A stretch of 64,000 nt of DNA from Stentor coeruleus (lineage: Eukaryota; Ciliophora; Heterotrichea; Heterotrichida; Stentoridae): NCBI GenBank assembly GCA_001970955.1, contig MPUH01000085.1, forward strand, positions 1-64,000, written 5' to 3'. The notes beneath the pieces are model-generated. The model saw only the letters and a program-made list of their open reading frames with translations. It did no database searches and was not told the origin of the DNA. A program made the position numbers and the translations under genes. Shown here in pieces: positions 42,801 to 55,100 of this stretch. The number at the start of each line of letters is the position of its first letter. Position 1 is the stretch's first letter.

Positions 42801-45800
42801 AAAAACATCATAAAGAGAACTGTAGATTTGATCAATACCATTAAGAACTACACATTTACCTTTTTCCATATCTAAAATAAAACTACTCAAGCAATTAAAA
42901 GCATAATCTTCATTTTTTATATCTTCTTCTAATGAACTACCAACTATAAATTTATAGTCTTTAAGAGTTGATTTGAGGTTTTTTTCAAGTATATAAGTCC
43001 CTACTTCTTTGTTGCAGATTATCATAAGGAAACGAGAATTCTCATCTTCGAAATTGTTCATGATTAAATCAATAGTTTTTGAGTCTTCAATAAATTTATA
43101 TTGATCAACAATGTTGTATTTTTCACAGAAATTATGCCAAACAAAGTCAGATTTGTCTTCTAAACCACCAAAATTCCTTTCAATAGCATATTTGCAACAA
43201 TTTGCTATTTCAAGTTTATTATCTCCTGTATATTTATTTAACCATCTAGATACTTGTTTAATTAAATTATAAAAGTCTCTTAAACCATAAAAATCAGAAT
43301 GTTCCTGATTAGCCATATGTAATTTTAAATCATTATAGCATTGAGAGAGTTTTAAAATAACATCTTGATGTTTTAAATTTTTACATATAGACTCAGAAAT
43401 ACTTTTAGCTGTAAATTCAAGTTCTTTATTTGTAGGATCAGGACGAGCTAAATATAAAACCCTATTCATTTTCGAAGCATCTAATCTCCAATTAGAAATA
43501 GCAACAAAACCAACTTTAACATTTTCTAATTCAAGAAGACTATGTAAAACCTTTAAAGGATTGCAACTAGAAATTTCAGCTAAACCAATTTCATCAAATA
43601 CAATAACAGGCAAAAGATTCTTACCTGTAGTCTGAAGATACTTTTCAGCTTTTTCAAACACTTTTTCAATACCTTCTGATGTACAAGATTCTGATCCTTG
43701 ATATGAGATTTGTATAAGTTCAGGAAGTGTTTTAAAATATTCATCATGTGATTTTGTTCCTCTTAAATTGCTAAAAACTAAAGATATAGCTAAACTTTTA
43801 CTACATCCTGGTTTACCACATATAAGAACTGGTAGTTTTGCTAGTATACATGGAATAATAGCAAATAAGTTTTCTCTAAGTGCTTGATTTAATGCTGTAC
43901 CACTTTTAAGGTCCATTCTTGCAAATAAATCATCTTGTTCAGCTTTGATAATATTCATTAAATCTTCTACTTTGCATAAAGTTACTTTACTGATTTGTTG
44001 CATTATTTCATTCCTTTCGTTTTCATTTGAGATTCTAAGGTAGTAACAATGACAAAATGATAAAATCCCAGAAACTAATTCTTCATCATTTATTGGACAT
44101 TTAGGGTTTAAATTAAAACTTTCAAGGTTGGCCATGTAACTCTCATTTTTAGCTTCAATTGACCTTAAACGTCTTGAGGTTTTAAACCAATCATAAAGTC
44201 TTATAAATCTTTGTACATCACGTAAACTTATACTACTACAATCTTCTTGATCTTTAAAATAATTATGCGCTATGGCAATAAGATCAGCGAAAGTCCTTTC
44301 GTATTTGGAATGAATAACTTTAAGTATAGTTTCAATGTATTTTTTCAAATCATTTTCTGTTAAACCTCCAAAATCCCAGATGTAGTTGATAATAGAATCT
44401 GGAAGTGGTTTTACCATATGCATTAGGCTATTCGATTCATCAAAATTATCCCTTTTTCTTTGAATACCCACGTTGTGGTCGATTATTTTTTTGTTTTTCT
44501 TTCTGTAAGGATTGCAAGCTGCACAAAATATTAGGTTGTCAGGAACACGATTTCCTTGAAACTCTCTTTCAACCATTATTTCACATAATAAAGCTAGGTT
44601 GTCATTTGTATTGAATTCATCAAAAAACACCCAAACTTTTTTATCTGAGTTTTCTATAGCACATCTTGAAAAGTTTTCCATTTGAGTGCTTATTAACGCT
44701 AAAGAAGTTCCTGCATGTATACAGAATATTTTGAGTATATCCAATAATATTTGTTCTACAAAAAACCTTAAAAGAGAAGTTTTACCAACACCTGTCTCAC
44801 CCATAATTATTATAGGTATAAGTGATTCAGCTCTCATATATATAAGATTCATTTTTAAGTAATTATCAGGTGTAAGGATATAATTGCCTGAAGGAGGATA
44901 TTTGCTTAAATCTCTTTTAGAAAAAGTTTGAAGTTTATGTAAAAAATCAATATGTGAATAAGAAGAAAACTCAGGAATAGTATAATTATTATTCTTGATA
45001 TGAGTATTAAGTATATTCCCATCAATCATAGCATTCATGTAAATATAAATAATCTTTTTAATATTCTCAGGAACATCTTTTGTCTGCCTATATAAATATT
45101 GTACACCTCCATCTCTATCCAACAACACTGCAAAATGTTTAGCAGTTTCCCAAGTTACATTACATTCATTTTTCTCAATAAATTTCTCAAGTTGGTCCTG
45201 ATTCTTACCTCTTGCATCATTTTGATTTTTACTAACATTTTTAATAGACTTTGTAGTAAATTCCTTTGTTGTTTTTAATAAAGCTTCAAAAAATGTAGTC
45301 CTTAATTTAGCCATTTCATCTCTATAAGCTTGTAAACCATTTGCCTGAAGTTCTAATATATTGAAATTTATACAATCTAAAGAACAAAAATAACATTCTT
45401 CCATCATTCTTAATGATGTGGCTAATATATTCGCAAAAGTGTTTAATAAAATAAAATTTGATGAAGCACCATCTTCTTGTTTAATATGTTCTCCAAACCA
45501 TTCAACAAGTTGGTTTTTAGGTATACTTTGTAAGGTTATAATTTCATTATATTTGATTTCTTTTTCATTAAGTTTTCCCTCTTTGTAAAGTTTTAAATAA
45601 TTGCCTATATAGTTTTTTGAATCTCTAAGGTCATCATTTTTTACTAAAGTATTTAAGTCAAATCTATCAATAAGTTTTTTGTTTAGATAGTTTAGATAAC
45701 CCATTGAATCATAAAGAGAATTATTGAAACTATTTGCCACTTCTATATATAAATCTATATTGGGAGAAAGGATAAAAACTCTACTATCTGAGACAATTGC

Positions 45801-48800
45801 TTTGTATAAAGAAAGTTTCATGATCATTTCATTAACAAGCTCAGGGTCGGTATTAGTATTGATTTTCAAAAGCAATGCACAAGAGTCGACAACATTAAGT
45901 TTGCATATTTTCTTAGTCAAAGATGTCAAGGTGATTTCCCCAACAATCGAGACAACTTTAAGGACTTTATGTTCATTTTGCACTTTATTCTTAATAAAAA
46001 ATGTCTTCCCAAAACCAGCTTCTGTTGAAATTACACACAAAGAATTCCTATCCACTGTTTTTATAACATTTTCTACCTGTTCAGGACTAATAAAATTTAT
46101 ACTATTTATCGTCATAAGGCTGATTTTTTTATGATACCTAAAAAACTCAATAACTTGATTTTTACCATCTTTAGATACAATTCCAAGACGGAAATCTTCA
46201 TTAGACCCATTATCAAATTGCATAGTAAAATATTCTATAAATTTCATTTGATTTTCATAACTCATAAGTTCACAATTAACAATAGTATATAATTGTTGAT
46301 CTTTATCTCCAAATAATCTGTATATAAAACTAAGTAATTCTCTTGATGAAGTTTCTCTTGTACAAAAAAGGATTTGATCTGATCTAGGGAAACTATAATT
46401 CGCTTGTAAATAAAGGGTTAAAATCCCTTCTAATATATTATCCCCTGATTTCCAAGTGACTTGATTTTGTTCTTGGAAGATTTTCTGCTCAAAATTTAAA
46501 GCTTTGATTTTATTAACAATAATTTGATGATGATTGNGCATCACCTAATTTTGTCATTCTTTCAAGAACAGTAAGATTTGCTTCTTTTTTAAAGTTTAAA
46601 GGCTTGTCTATTTTTTCTATATATTTTAATAAAGATCGAGCTTTTTCTTGACATGTATTGTCTTCAAAGTATTTTTCTAAAATCCAAAACTGTTTACCAC
46701 ATAAACGTGATAATATTGGATAGTTACAATATGCGTTTTTAAGATTTTCCATCCATTCTTTAAACATTTCAACAAGTTCTTCGTTAAATTTTTCTAATGA
46801 TAAATAATTAGACTCAATACATATAAAGTTTTCATCTGGAAGTTTTATGTTTGGATATCCTGATTCTGTTAATTTATTCAAACAATCAATTGTAGATGTT
46901 ATACAAGATACAAATTTTATAAACATTGTAGCATCTGCATTTTCAATGTTTATAGATATTCTTGGACCTTCTTCTGTATTAATGTTTGTCATTAATGCAG
47001 CTCTGTCTTTTAATTCTAAGAGGTCAACAAGTTTTTTTGTATGTTTTTTCTGGCCTTGTATTATGTAGAAAAGTTCGACGTTGTGTGAAAATTTTTCTTT
47101 GAAAAACATAAACTCAGATTTTTTGTTTATTTCGCAGATTTGCTTCTTTTTGGCTTCTTCTTTGAGGTTTAGGTCTTGATGGAACTCTTTTAAGCTTGTG
47201 ATGTTTAGGTTGCAATTATCAATTTTTTCAGTTAGTTCAACTAAAAAGTCCCTGGATTTGATTGAAGTGTTTATGTCTTTTTTGTAATTTAATGTTAAAG
47301 TTCTGTATTCTGAGTAGCTTTTTATACCTTTGATTTTTGTTAGGAATACCCAGATTTCTTCAAGGTCGATTATCTGTTGGGCACTAACAAGACCTTCTTC
47401 ATAGTCGTTTACCGACTCTTTTAAGTAGTCGATTTCTTCTTCTTTTAGATTTTTACAGAATTGAATAAGTTCTTGGCAAGAGTTTAGCTTGGAAGAAAAA
47501 TTTAAAATACTTGTAGCGCTTTGAAATTGTAAATCACTTACAATTTGAATTGAAAGACTTTCAGAAATCATTTTTGACAATTCTAAGTATTTTTGACATT
47601 TTAAAGTATCTCTTTCATTTACACAATACCTTTTATAGTTTTCGCATTCATTAAGGATTTGATTATCAGAAAAATCTATTGAATTTTTAAGTTCAAGAAT
47701 TGACTCACAATACTTTATTAAATTTATTAACCTTGAATAATGTTTTAATTCTGATATTTTGTCGATATCGCCATAGCAGTTTTTCAAGTAAATAACATTA
47801 TCATAAATTATATCAATCATAGGCTTAAGAACTTCATTGTATTCATCATAATTTTCAAAGTCTTTCAAAAATGACAACAGTTTTCTAGTAAAAATTGTAT
47901 ACTCAGCATAATGACTTATACATTTTTCAAAAATATTCAACTCTGAACTAATATTATTAAGGTTTCCAATATATTTAATTTCATCCAGTTTTTTTATTCC
48001 TTCAAGCTGAGCTTTAATATCCGCAACATGACCTTGTGCTTGATTATTTTTAAAAGCTAATTTTTCTAAAATCGCAAGTTCATCAGATAAAATGCTCTCC
48101 ATTTTCTCAGTGATTAATTCTTCAAACCTTTTAAGTCTGAATTCATTAAGATTATGATATAATAAATTTATTTCAGTATACATCTCAGCATATGCTTGTC
48201 TTACTATAATTATTATCTCAGTACTTGTTTTTTTAATATTTTTTCCTTGTATATAAGAATTTCTAAATACATGAGATTCTAAGACAATTTTTATTTCAAA
48301 AGAGATGACATCGATAGGTTTTAAAATATTAGGAATCTCAGCAGTATTTACTATCATCTTGTCAAAATTCCCTTCAAAATCCACATAAGCTTTTTTAAGA
48401 GTTTCATAATCAGTAGCATCATTAAGGATTTTTTCAATGAATTTTTTTATACACTCTTTTTTATTATGAATAGTTACTATAATTTCAATGATTTCATTTA
48501 TTCGCTTTTCAACTTCGACTTTTTTCTTTTTGATTTCAGCTATTGCTTCTATGATAGTAATAAAAGCTTTTCGTGAATCTTTGCTTTGATCTTTTAATAA
48601 AAATGCTTCTTTAAAAGTTAGTTTTTTTATATCAAAATCTGATAATATTGAGTCAAAATACTCTATCAAAATTGATGTTAAGTTTTTATCAGTTATATAT
48701 TCTATATTGCACAACACTACATACTCCCTATCATCAGTTGAAGCTTGTTTAAAAATTCTTTCTCTTAGTTCAACTTTGTTTATATCTTGAATTTTAACTA

Positions 48801-51327
48801 AATTAAATATTATTTTTTTTAACTCTTCTTCTACATAAGTAGTATTTCTATTTCTATCTTTAAATATTCTTCTTAATTTACTCAAAGCATAGTTTTCTTT
48901 ATTTATCTCATTTAACTCAGATATTTCTTTGAAGAGAATTTTAATATAATCTTTTTTTATTTCTTCAGTTTTACAATCTTCTATAAATGGAGCTATTTCG
49001 AAAATATCTGTATTATAATTATCAGCTTTAAATAAAATAACATCAAAAGCTTCTTTTATAAGTTCTAAACTTTTTTTATTATCTTCAATTTTCATTAAAT
49101 CTTCTTCGATTTCTTTAATAAATGATTTTCCATATCTCCTCTTTTGTTGACTAGCATAATATTTTATAAATTGTTTGGATTTATTGACATCATTATTCAA
49201 AAGTGTTTTGAAAATAGTTGAAAATGAGAATTTCTTTGTTCTTATTAGATTTTCTGTAAATTGTGAAAATGGATTGTATATGAATAGTGAGTTGAGATTT
49301 GGTTTAGAGTATATTACTCCTATTATTCGTAGTTTATCCTCATCCAAGTTTTTTTCTTCAAGAAATCCGCTGAATATATTTTTAAAGTGAGGTTCATAGA
49401 ATAAATTTTTTGCAGTTTTTCCTTTTTCTTCTATAATTTTGATAAAACCTAGAAAATTATTAATATTCACCTTCATTCTGTCAACAAAATTATAAATCCC
49501 TTTCTGAATTTCAGAATTGTTATAATTCCAATAATAGTTATAATTACGATTACTATTTTGATCAACTTCATTGAGTTTAATTACAATTTCAATAGCTTCC
49601 TCCAAGTTTGAGGTTATTTTAAGCAATTGTATATACAATTGCAACTTTTGATCTTTTTCATTATCAATTGCATTTCGAAGAAAAGTTGCTAATTCCCCTT
49701 GAATAATAATCTTGCTTGTAGCTAAATTTTCAAGTAATAATTTTATAACTTTTGTTTTATCTTTAGCGTCAATGATATCAAAAATATCCATTGAAATGTT
49801 TTGAGGATTTTTCTCTACAACTACTAATATAGATAATAAAATAATCTCTTTAATTTCTGGAGTCTGCAAATGTTTTTGCCATTTTTCAGGATTTAGTTTT
49901 ATAATCGATAATATTTGTGAGAAAAAAAATGCTGGCAACTCACTTACTGATCTTATTGATAATTTCAGTGGCAATATAATTTTTGCTGTTTTTATTATGA
50001 TTTCATCTGAGAATTCGTTAGATATTTTTTTTAGAAGACAGTTATTTATTGAATTAAATAATTTGAAAATATTATGCTTTGAGTTATCGTTTATTTTTGA
50101 TGTTTTCGAGAAATGGTCCAAAACCTTCAGAACAAAATCATTTTGGTTTTTTTCAATGAAGTTATCTATGTATAAAAAAAGCGCTTCTTCATTGGTAACT
50201 GATTTTCCAGGAGCAGCAAGATCAAACCAAAGTGATCTTACCCTTCTATCAAATTTTAAATCATAAATGAAGATTATAGAAACATTTTCTATCAGCCTTT
50301 TTGTATTTATTTGTTCTTTATGTTCTCCGTCTTTCTTAACAAGTACTATTTCATAAGAATTAAAATTATCAAATTTATTATATTTCACACAATAGATTGC
50401 ATAAGCTTCTTCGTTATATCTATTGATTGCAATCCCTTCAGCAAGGATAATTTTAGGTTCACTTGGATATTGATAATAACCATAATAATTTTGATTAACA
50501 ATTTTTGAGTAAAATTTGCATCGAAATGAACATTGAGATTGCTCATTTTGAGGTAAGGAATATATGAAAAGTATTTTTCTTTCTTCGAATTTAATTTCTT
50601 CTTCAGCAACCCCAAAATTACCTTTCCCTTTCCAGTCTTGATTTTTCCCCCCTTCTATTGGGTTTTGTTTTTTATCATCTTGAGACATTATCCCTATTCC
50701 ATATCCTGATACTGGTTTATTACTAACAGGAGTCTTTTTTTCCTCCTCTATAGGTGCTTGGGGTTTAACATTTGACTGAATTTTATCAGCTTTTATGTTA
50801 GGGTTTGCTTTATTTTTCTCCTCCTCTATAGGTGCTTGGGGTTTAACATTTGACTGACTTTTATCAGCTTTTATGTTAGGGTTTGCTTTATTTTTATCAC
50901 TATCTTCACTCAATTTTCCAAAATCTTGAATTCCATGGCCTTGAAGTAAATGCTTTTCAGTATCCCTTTGCATATCTCTATAAGAAATTTTTGGGCTTTG
51001 GTCTTTATTTTTACCAGGAAGATTTTCGAAACTTTTTTGGTTTTTTTCATCTGTTTTAGGATTTTTAGCATCATCCTTTGTTTGTTTAGGATTTTTCATT
51101 AATGGCTCTTCAATGCCATGCCCTTGAAGTAATTTTTTTTCAGGATCCCTTTGGCCTATTACTTCACTGGGTACTGGAATATCGAACACTCTAAGTGGAT
51201 CAGACTCTGACATTACTTTGCTAATATCAGGGTTTTTATATGAGCTTTGACCTTCTAAAGGGATTTTAGCTTTTAGGTCTTCTGAATGCTCTTTGGTTTC
51301 AGCTTGCTTATCAAGCGGATTTTGCAT
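36819..51327 (-). CDS. RNF213-like: RNF213-like giant AAA+ protein, gene 1 (about 4,835 aa)
   Basis: Two long frames (51327-46538 and 46536-36819) become one 4,835-codon gene if the N at 46537 is dropped, giving KLGDANHHQIIVNK. The disordered N-terminus carries KxLLQGHGI twice and a 26-residue tandem repeat. A beta-rich segment (ILFIYSL...FKFYSKI-like) and helical region follow. The AAA+ core lies after about residue 1,600. It has a weak Walker-like TEAGFGKT, then GETGVGKT with VWVFFDEFN, then GKPGCSKS with VIVFDEIGLAE, the exact style of RNF213 AAA3 and AAA4. The RNF213 landmark TDAPFLNRFEKHRLTF comes next. About 2,500 residues from the start of the second frame there is a degenerate RZ finger (KCSKICDY...KCKYD...IGGLNH). 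No RING pattern was found. The C-terminus is a Lys/Glu-rich tail. RNF213 is a ubiquitin ligase of lipid droplets and pathogens in animals; here the function is inferred. Confidence 0.85.
39046..39175 (-). other. Degenerate RZ-type zinc finger in RNF213-like gene 1
   Basis: The pattern is C-x3-C-x14-C-x2-D, followed by IGGLNHELVQRNGH. The animal RNF213 RZ finger is C-x3-H...C-x2-C followed by IGGxNHxL. The His is replaced by Cys and the last Cys by Asp. Confidence 0.6.
50741..50896 (-). repeat. 78-nt coding tandem repeat
   Basis: Two nearly identical 78-nt units (50741-50818 and 50819-50896) encode two copies of a 26-residue segment with ANPNIKADK and NVKPQAPIEEE near the N-terminus of RNF213-like gene 1. 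Confidence 0.9.
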
Positions 51328-52172
51328 ATTATAACACCATTTAAAAATGTAGACGATTTTAGCTAAATAAAGCTAAAAAAATTAGGGTATTTTTTTTAAG
51401 AAAAACTTATAGGAAAAAGCTTATATTAAAGAATATTATTTATTTACTTTAGAATTTTCGATTGTTTTATACAGGTAGAAAATTGTGCGTGGAAATAATA
51501 CTTTTTAAGACTATAATTTCTTCTTTCCCAATATAAGTTTAGAAACTTTATCTATAAGACGTTCTAAAAGCATAAATCAAGCAATTTAACTCATGTGCCT
51601 TAAAGCTATTATTTCAAAAGGCCCTGCTTTAGCGAGATCATTTTCAAGTGGTAGAATATATAAATTACCCTTTTAGTCTTTTTCCCTTTTAAATTATACA
51701 CATAATCACTTTAGTTTATTTGGTTTATAGATTAGAAATCAAGCAAAAAATTGTTTGTAATTCATATCGATTATCTTAATTCGCATCAAATTCTTAGTAT
51801 TTATAAATATTGTTATTATTTAAGTTAATTATCATTATTTATCTATTTTTATTAACAAGGTCTGAACATTTATAAATATTGTTATTATTTAAGTTAATTA
51901 TCATTATTTATGTATTTTCTTTTACTTTATCTCAAGATTATATCTGGAAAACTCTGTACTTAGGAATCAGTAAATATTTTCTTGCAAAATAAAAGGTTTT
52001 AAATCAGATTAATTTATCAATGGATGTTTATGAAAAAACAAGCAAGATCATGTAAATAATTATCCAGTTAATAAACATAAAATAATTATCAGATTTAAAA
52101 ATTTGTATATTCAATTTCCAATACAAAATGCCTACTTTTAAAATGGTATAACTATTCTTATCCTAATTACTA
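51328..52172. other. Spacer between the two RNF213-like genes
   Basis: There is no gene. A 43-nt direct repeat lies at 51799-51841 and 51868-51910, 26 bp apart. It is AT-rich and identical in both copies. Confidence 0.7.
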
Positions 52173-55100
52173 TTAATTCAAGTCGAAATTTATTTTCCTT
52201 TTAGTTTTTCTCCCACTCTTCAAATTTTTACTTTCATTTGCTATTTTTTTTTGATTCTCATCTTCTACAGAATGTTTTATCAAAATATCTTTTTTACAAT
52301 AACTCTGATATTTTTCCCTTTTCAAACAGTTATCTAAAATCTTATAAAACCAAAAACAACTTGAGATCATAATACCTTTACATTTTATTATATCTTCAAA
52401 ATTTAATAATTTTTCTTCAGAAACTTCCTCATTCCATAAATCTTCTCTTCTAATTTCATATGAAAATAAATCATTGACTAATATTTTAGAACTACTATAC
52501 CTAAGTAAATATCTCATAATCGCATCTTTGATTTCTATAATTGTCAAAAACTTACATTTATCATTTGATATAATATCTATCAATTCTTTTAATATTTCTA
52601 CCTGATTTTCTTTCTTAAATTCATATCGAAGTATATCTTTACAAAAATACATAAAGTAAATAGATTCAATTATTGTATACACATGGATAATATGTTTTAA
52701 TTTAGTATTTGAAAATAGGTATGATTTATCTATAAAATAAAAAGAAAGCTCATGATTTCTCAATATCCCCATTTTTCGACAAAATTCGTATAAAGTTTCT
52801 TCAGGATTTTCTCTTCTCCCTTTTAACTTAAACAATATAAAATCCATAGAACTATATATATTCCTAATCTCATTAGCATTATTAGCACATTTGTTTTCAC
52901 GAATTTTTTTAAAAAACAAATCATAATTACTAAAATCATCAGAATTTAGCATTTCTTGTTTAATCATAATCCTTATATCAATAACAACATTACAATCATC
53001 TTCATTTAAAAGTTCGAATTGATAATGAAAAAAATTAAGTTCGTTCGTATTTATGAATTTTTTCTGATAAAAATCTTTAATTATAAAACTTTGTATCTTA
53101 TCAAAATCAAATATAAACTGATGACCTTTTCCATATTCAGGATTTCTTATATAACAATCTAATAATATATCAAGGCTTAATAAAGAAAAATCCAAAATGT
53201 TTTTTTTTTTCAAACTTTGTGGCGGATACTTAAAATTGTCTATAAAATTTCCAGAAAGTATTAAATTCATGTTATATAATAAATTATTAAGTTCCTGGTT
53301 TTGTAGATTTGATAATTTTATAATAACAGCAGTTAAGAATATTCCTCTACTATTTTCTTTTTTATCAATTAGGATCATATTTAAAGGAGATTCTTCAGTG
53401 ATTTCTGGTTTTTTTAGTTGATAGCATTCATACTGAAGGTCGATTTTATTGATATTATCCCAAGCAACTTTGAAGTTATCCCATAAAGTCTTAGTCTTTC
53501 CAATTAAAACCTCTTTTATTGTTTTTTTTCTTGCTTCATCTCTTGTTATTTTATGATTAAATTTTTTGAGAATGTGGTTAGAAAATTTGATTATCGGAAA
53601 CAAGCATTCTAGTATTTTTATATCTTTTTTTATAGTAAAGTATATATTTATAAATGGATAATGCAAAACTGATTTCTCTAATGGAATTTGATATTCGAAT
53701 ATCTTTTTAATAGAACTGGTATCAGGTTTTCTGGTAATCCTAAACAGTTTGCTAAAAGGGTATTTTTTTAAATCTAATCTTGTCTCATTTAATAAACTTT
53801 CTTTTGTTATTTCATCATTTTTAATAAACATTGTCTTATAATCCAAAACAATTTCTATAGAATTATTCAGTATATGATTTAAAACATTCTTTTCAAAATA
53901 TCCTTCAAATTCAGCTCTTTTCGCAGTTGTATCACTAAAATATTGATTGTTTATAATTAAATTCTCAATCTGATTTGATAAACATAACAACCAATAAAAT
54001 TTATCATCAATTCCAAAGTGTATAATCTCATCATAAATCCTTTCTAGATTTATTTGGATTTGATTTTTAAGCATGTTTTTATATTTATTTTCACGATATT
54101 CTTTTATTTCAGTTTCAGGAAATTTTTTAGAAAAACAAAACATTTTTTCTATAGAAATTAAAGATGATATTAACCCAAGTTCTATAAGTAAATGCATACA
54201 AGATTTTATTATAATATTCAAATAATAAAATCCAATTTTGTTTATATTTGATATATATTTATTCTCATCTATGTTTATATCTTTAGATTTGTGGATATTG
54301 ATTTTTTTTATATGATAACCTTTTCTAGAAATATTTTCATATTTTTCTATACAGTTTTTAAGATGATTTTTAGCTTCTTCATTAGTTAATTCTCTATGTC
54401 CTTGCCTTTCAAATAATATAAGATTTTCACCTCCTATTTTTACATTGTCATATTCACAAATCCCTAAAACTATAGGCATTCCACAGTCACCGATTACATA
54501 AATATAATCACAAAAATCTGAACATTTGAAAAATCTTACATTTTTTATTGATTCATATTCTTTATATTTCATCCTACAATCCATCAGACGATATTTAGGA
54601 TAATCAGCAACAATATAATTTGAGTTTATATGATTGTGTATATTTTTATGAATATTTCCAGACTCATTAAAAAATATTGATGTTAAAGGTGAGGTTTTTT
54701 TACTATTACAAACTATTATCAAGAAAATATAGCATTCAAGGATGATTTGGTTGAAACTATTAATTTCATGATTAGTTTTTATTTCTAATAATGAGTTATA
54801 AGGGAAGTTATCTAAAAAGCATTTTATAAGTTTTGTATAAGGTTCCCCAAATGTGGTTTCTAGAAAATTTTCATTTTTGTAATACCATTTTCTGTATAGG
54901 TCAATATTTTTACTACATCCACTTCTAAAGAAAATAAAAACTTTGTTTAGATAAACTAGTCCTAAAGCAAAAGATAATTGATCCTGATACTTGAGTTGAG
55001 TTTTAACATTTTCAGTCTCTTTTTTAGCGTCGTTTTTTATATCTTCGATTAGAGTAGGAAATATTTTAGAAACTGTTTTGGTCATAGGAAATATAGTAAG

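Noticed and set aside
45990-46035. A third active AAA site in RNF213-like gene 1 (TEAGFGKT)
   Set aside because: The first Gly of the Walker A motif is missing and no clear Walker B follows; kept only as a degenerate module.
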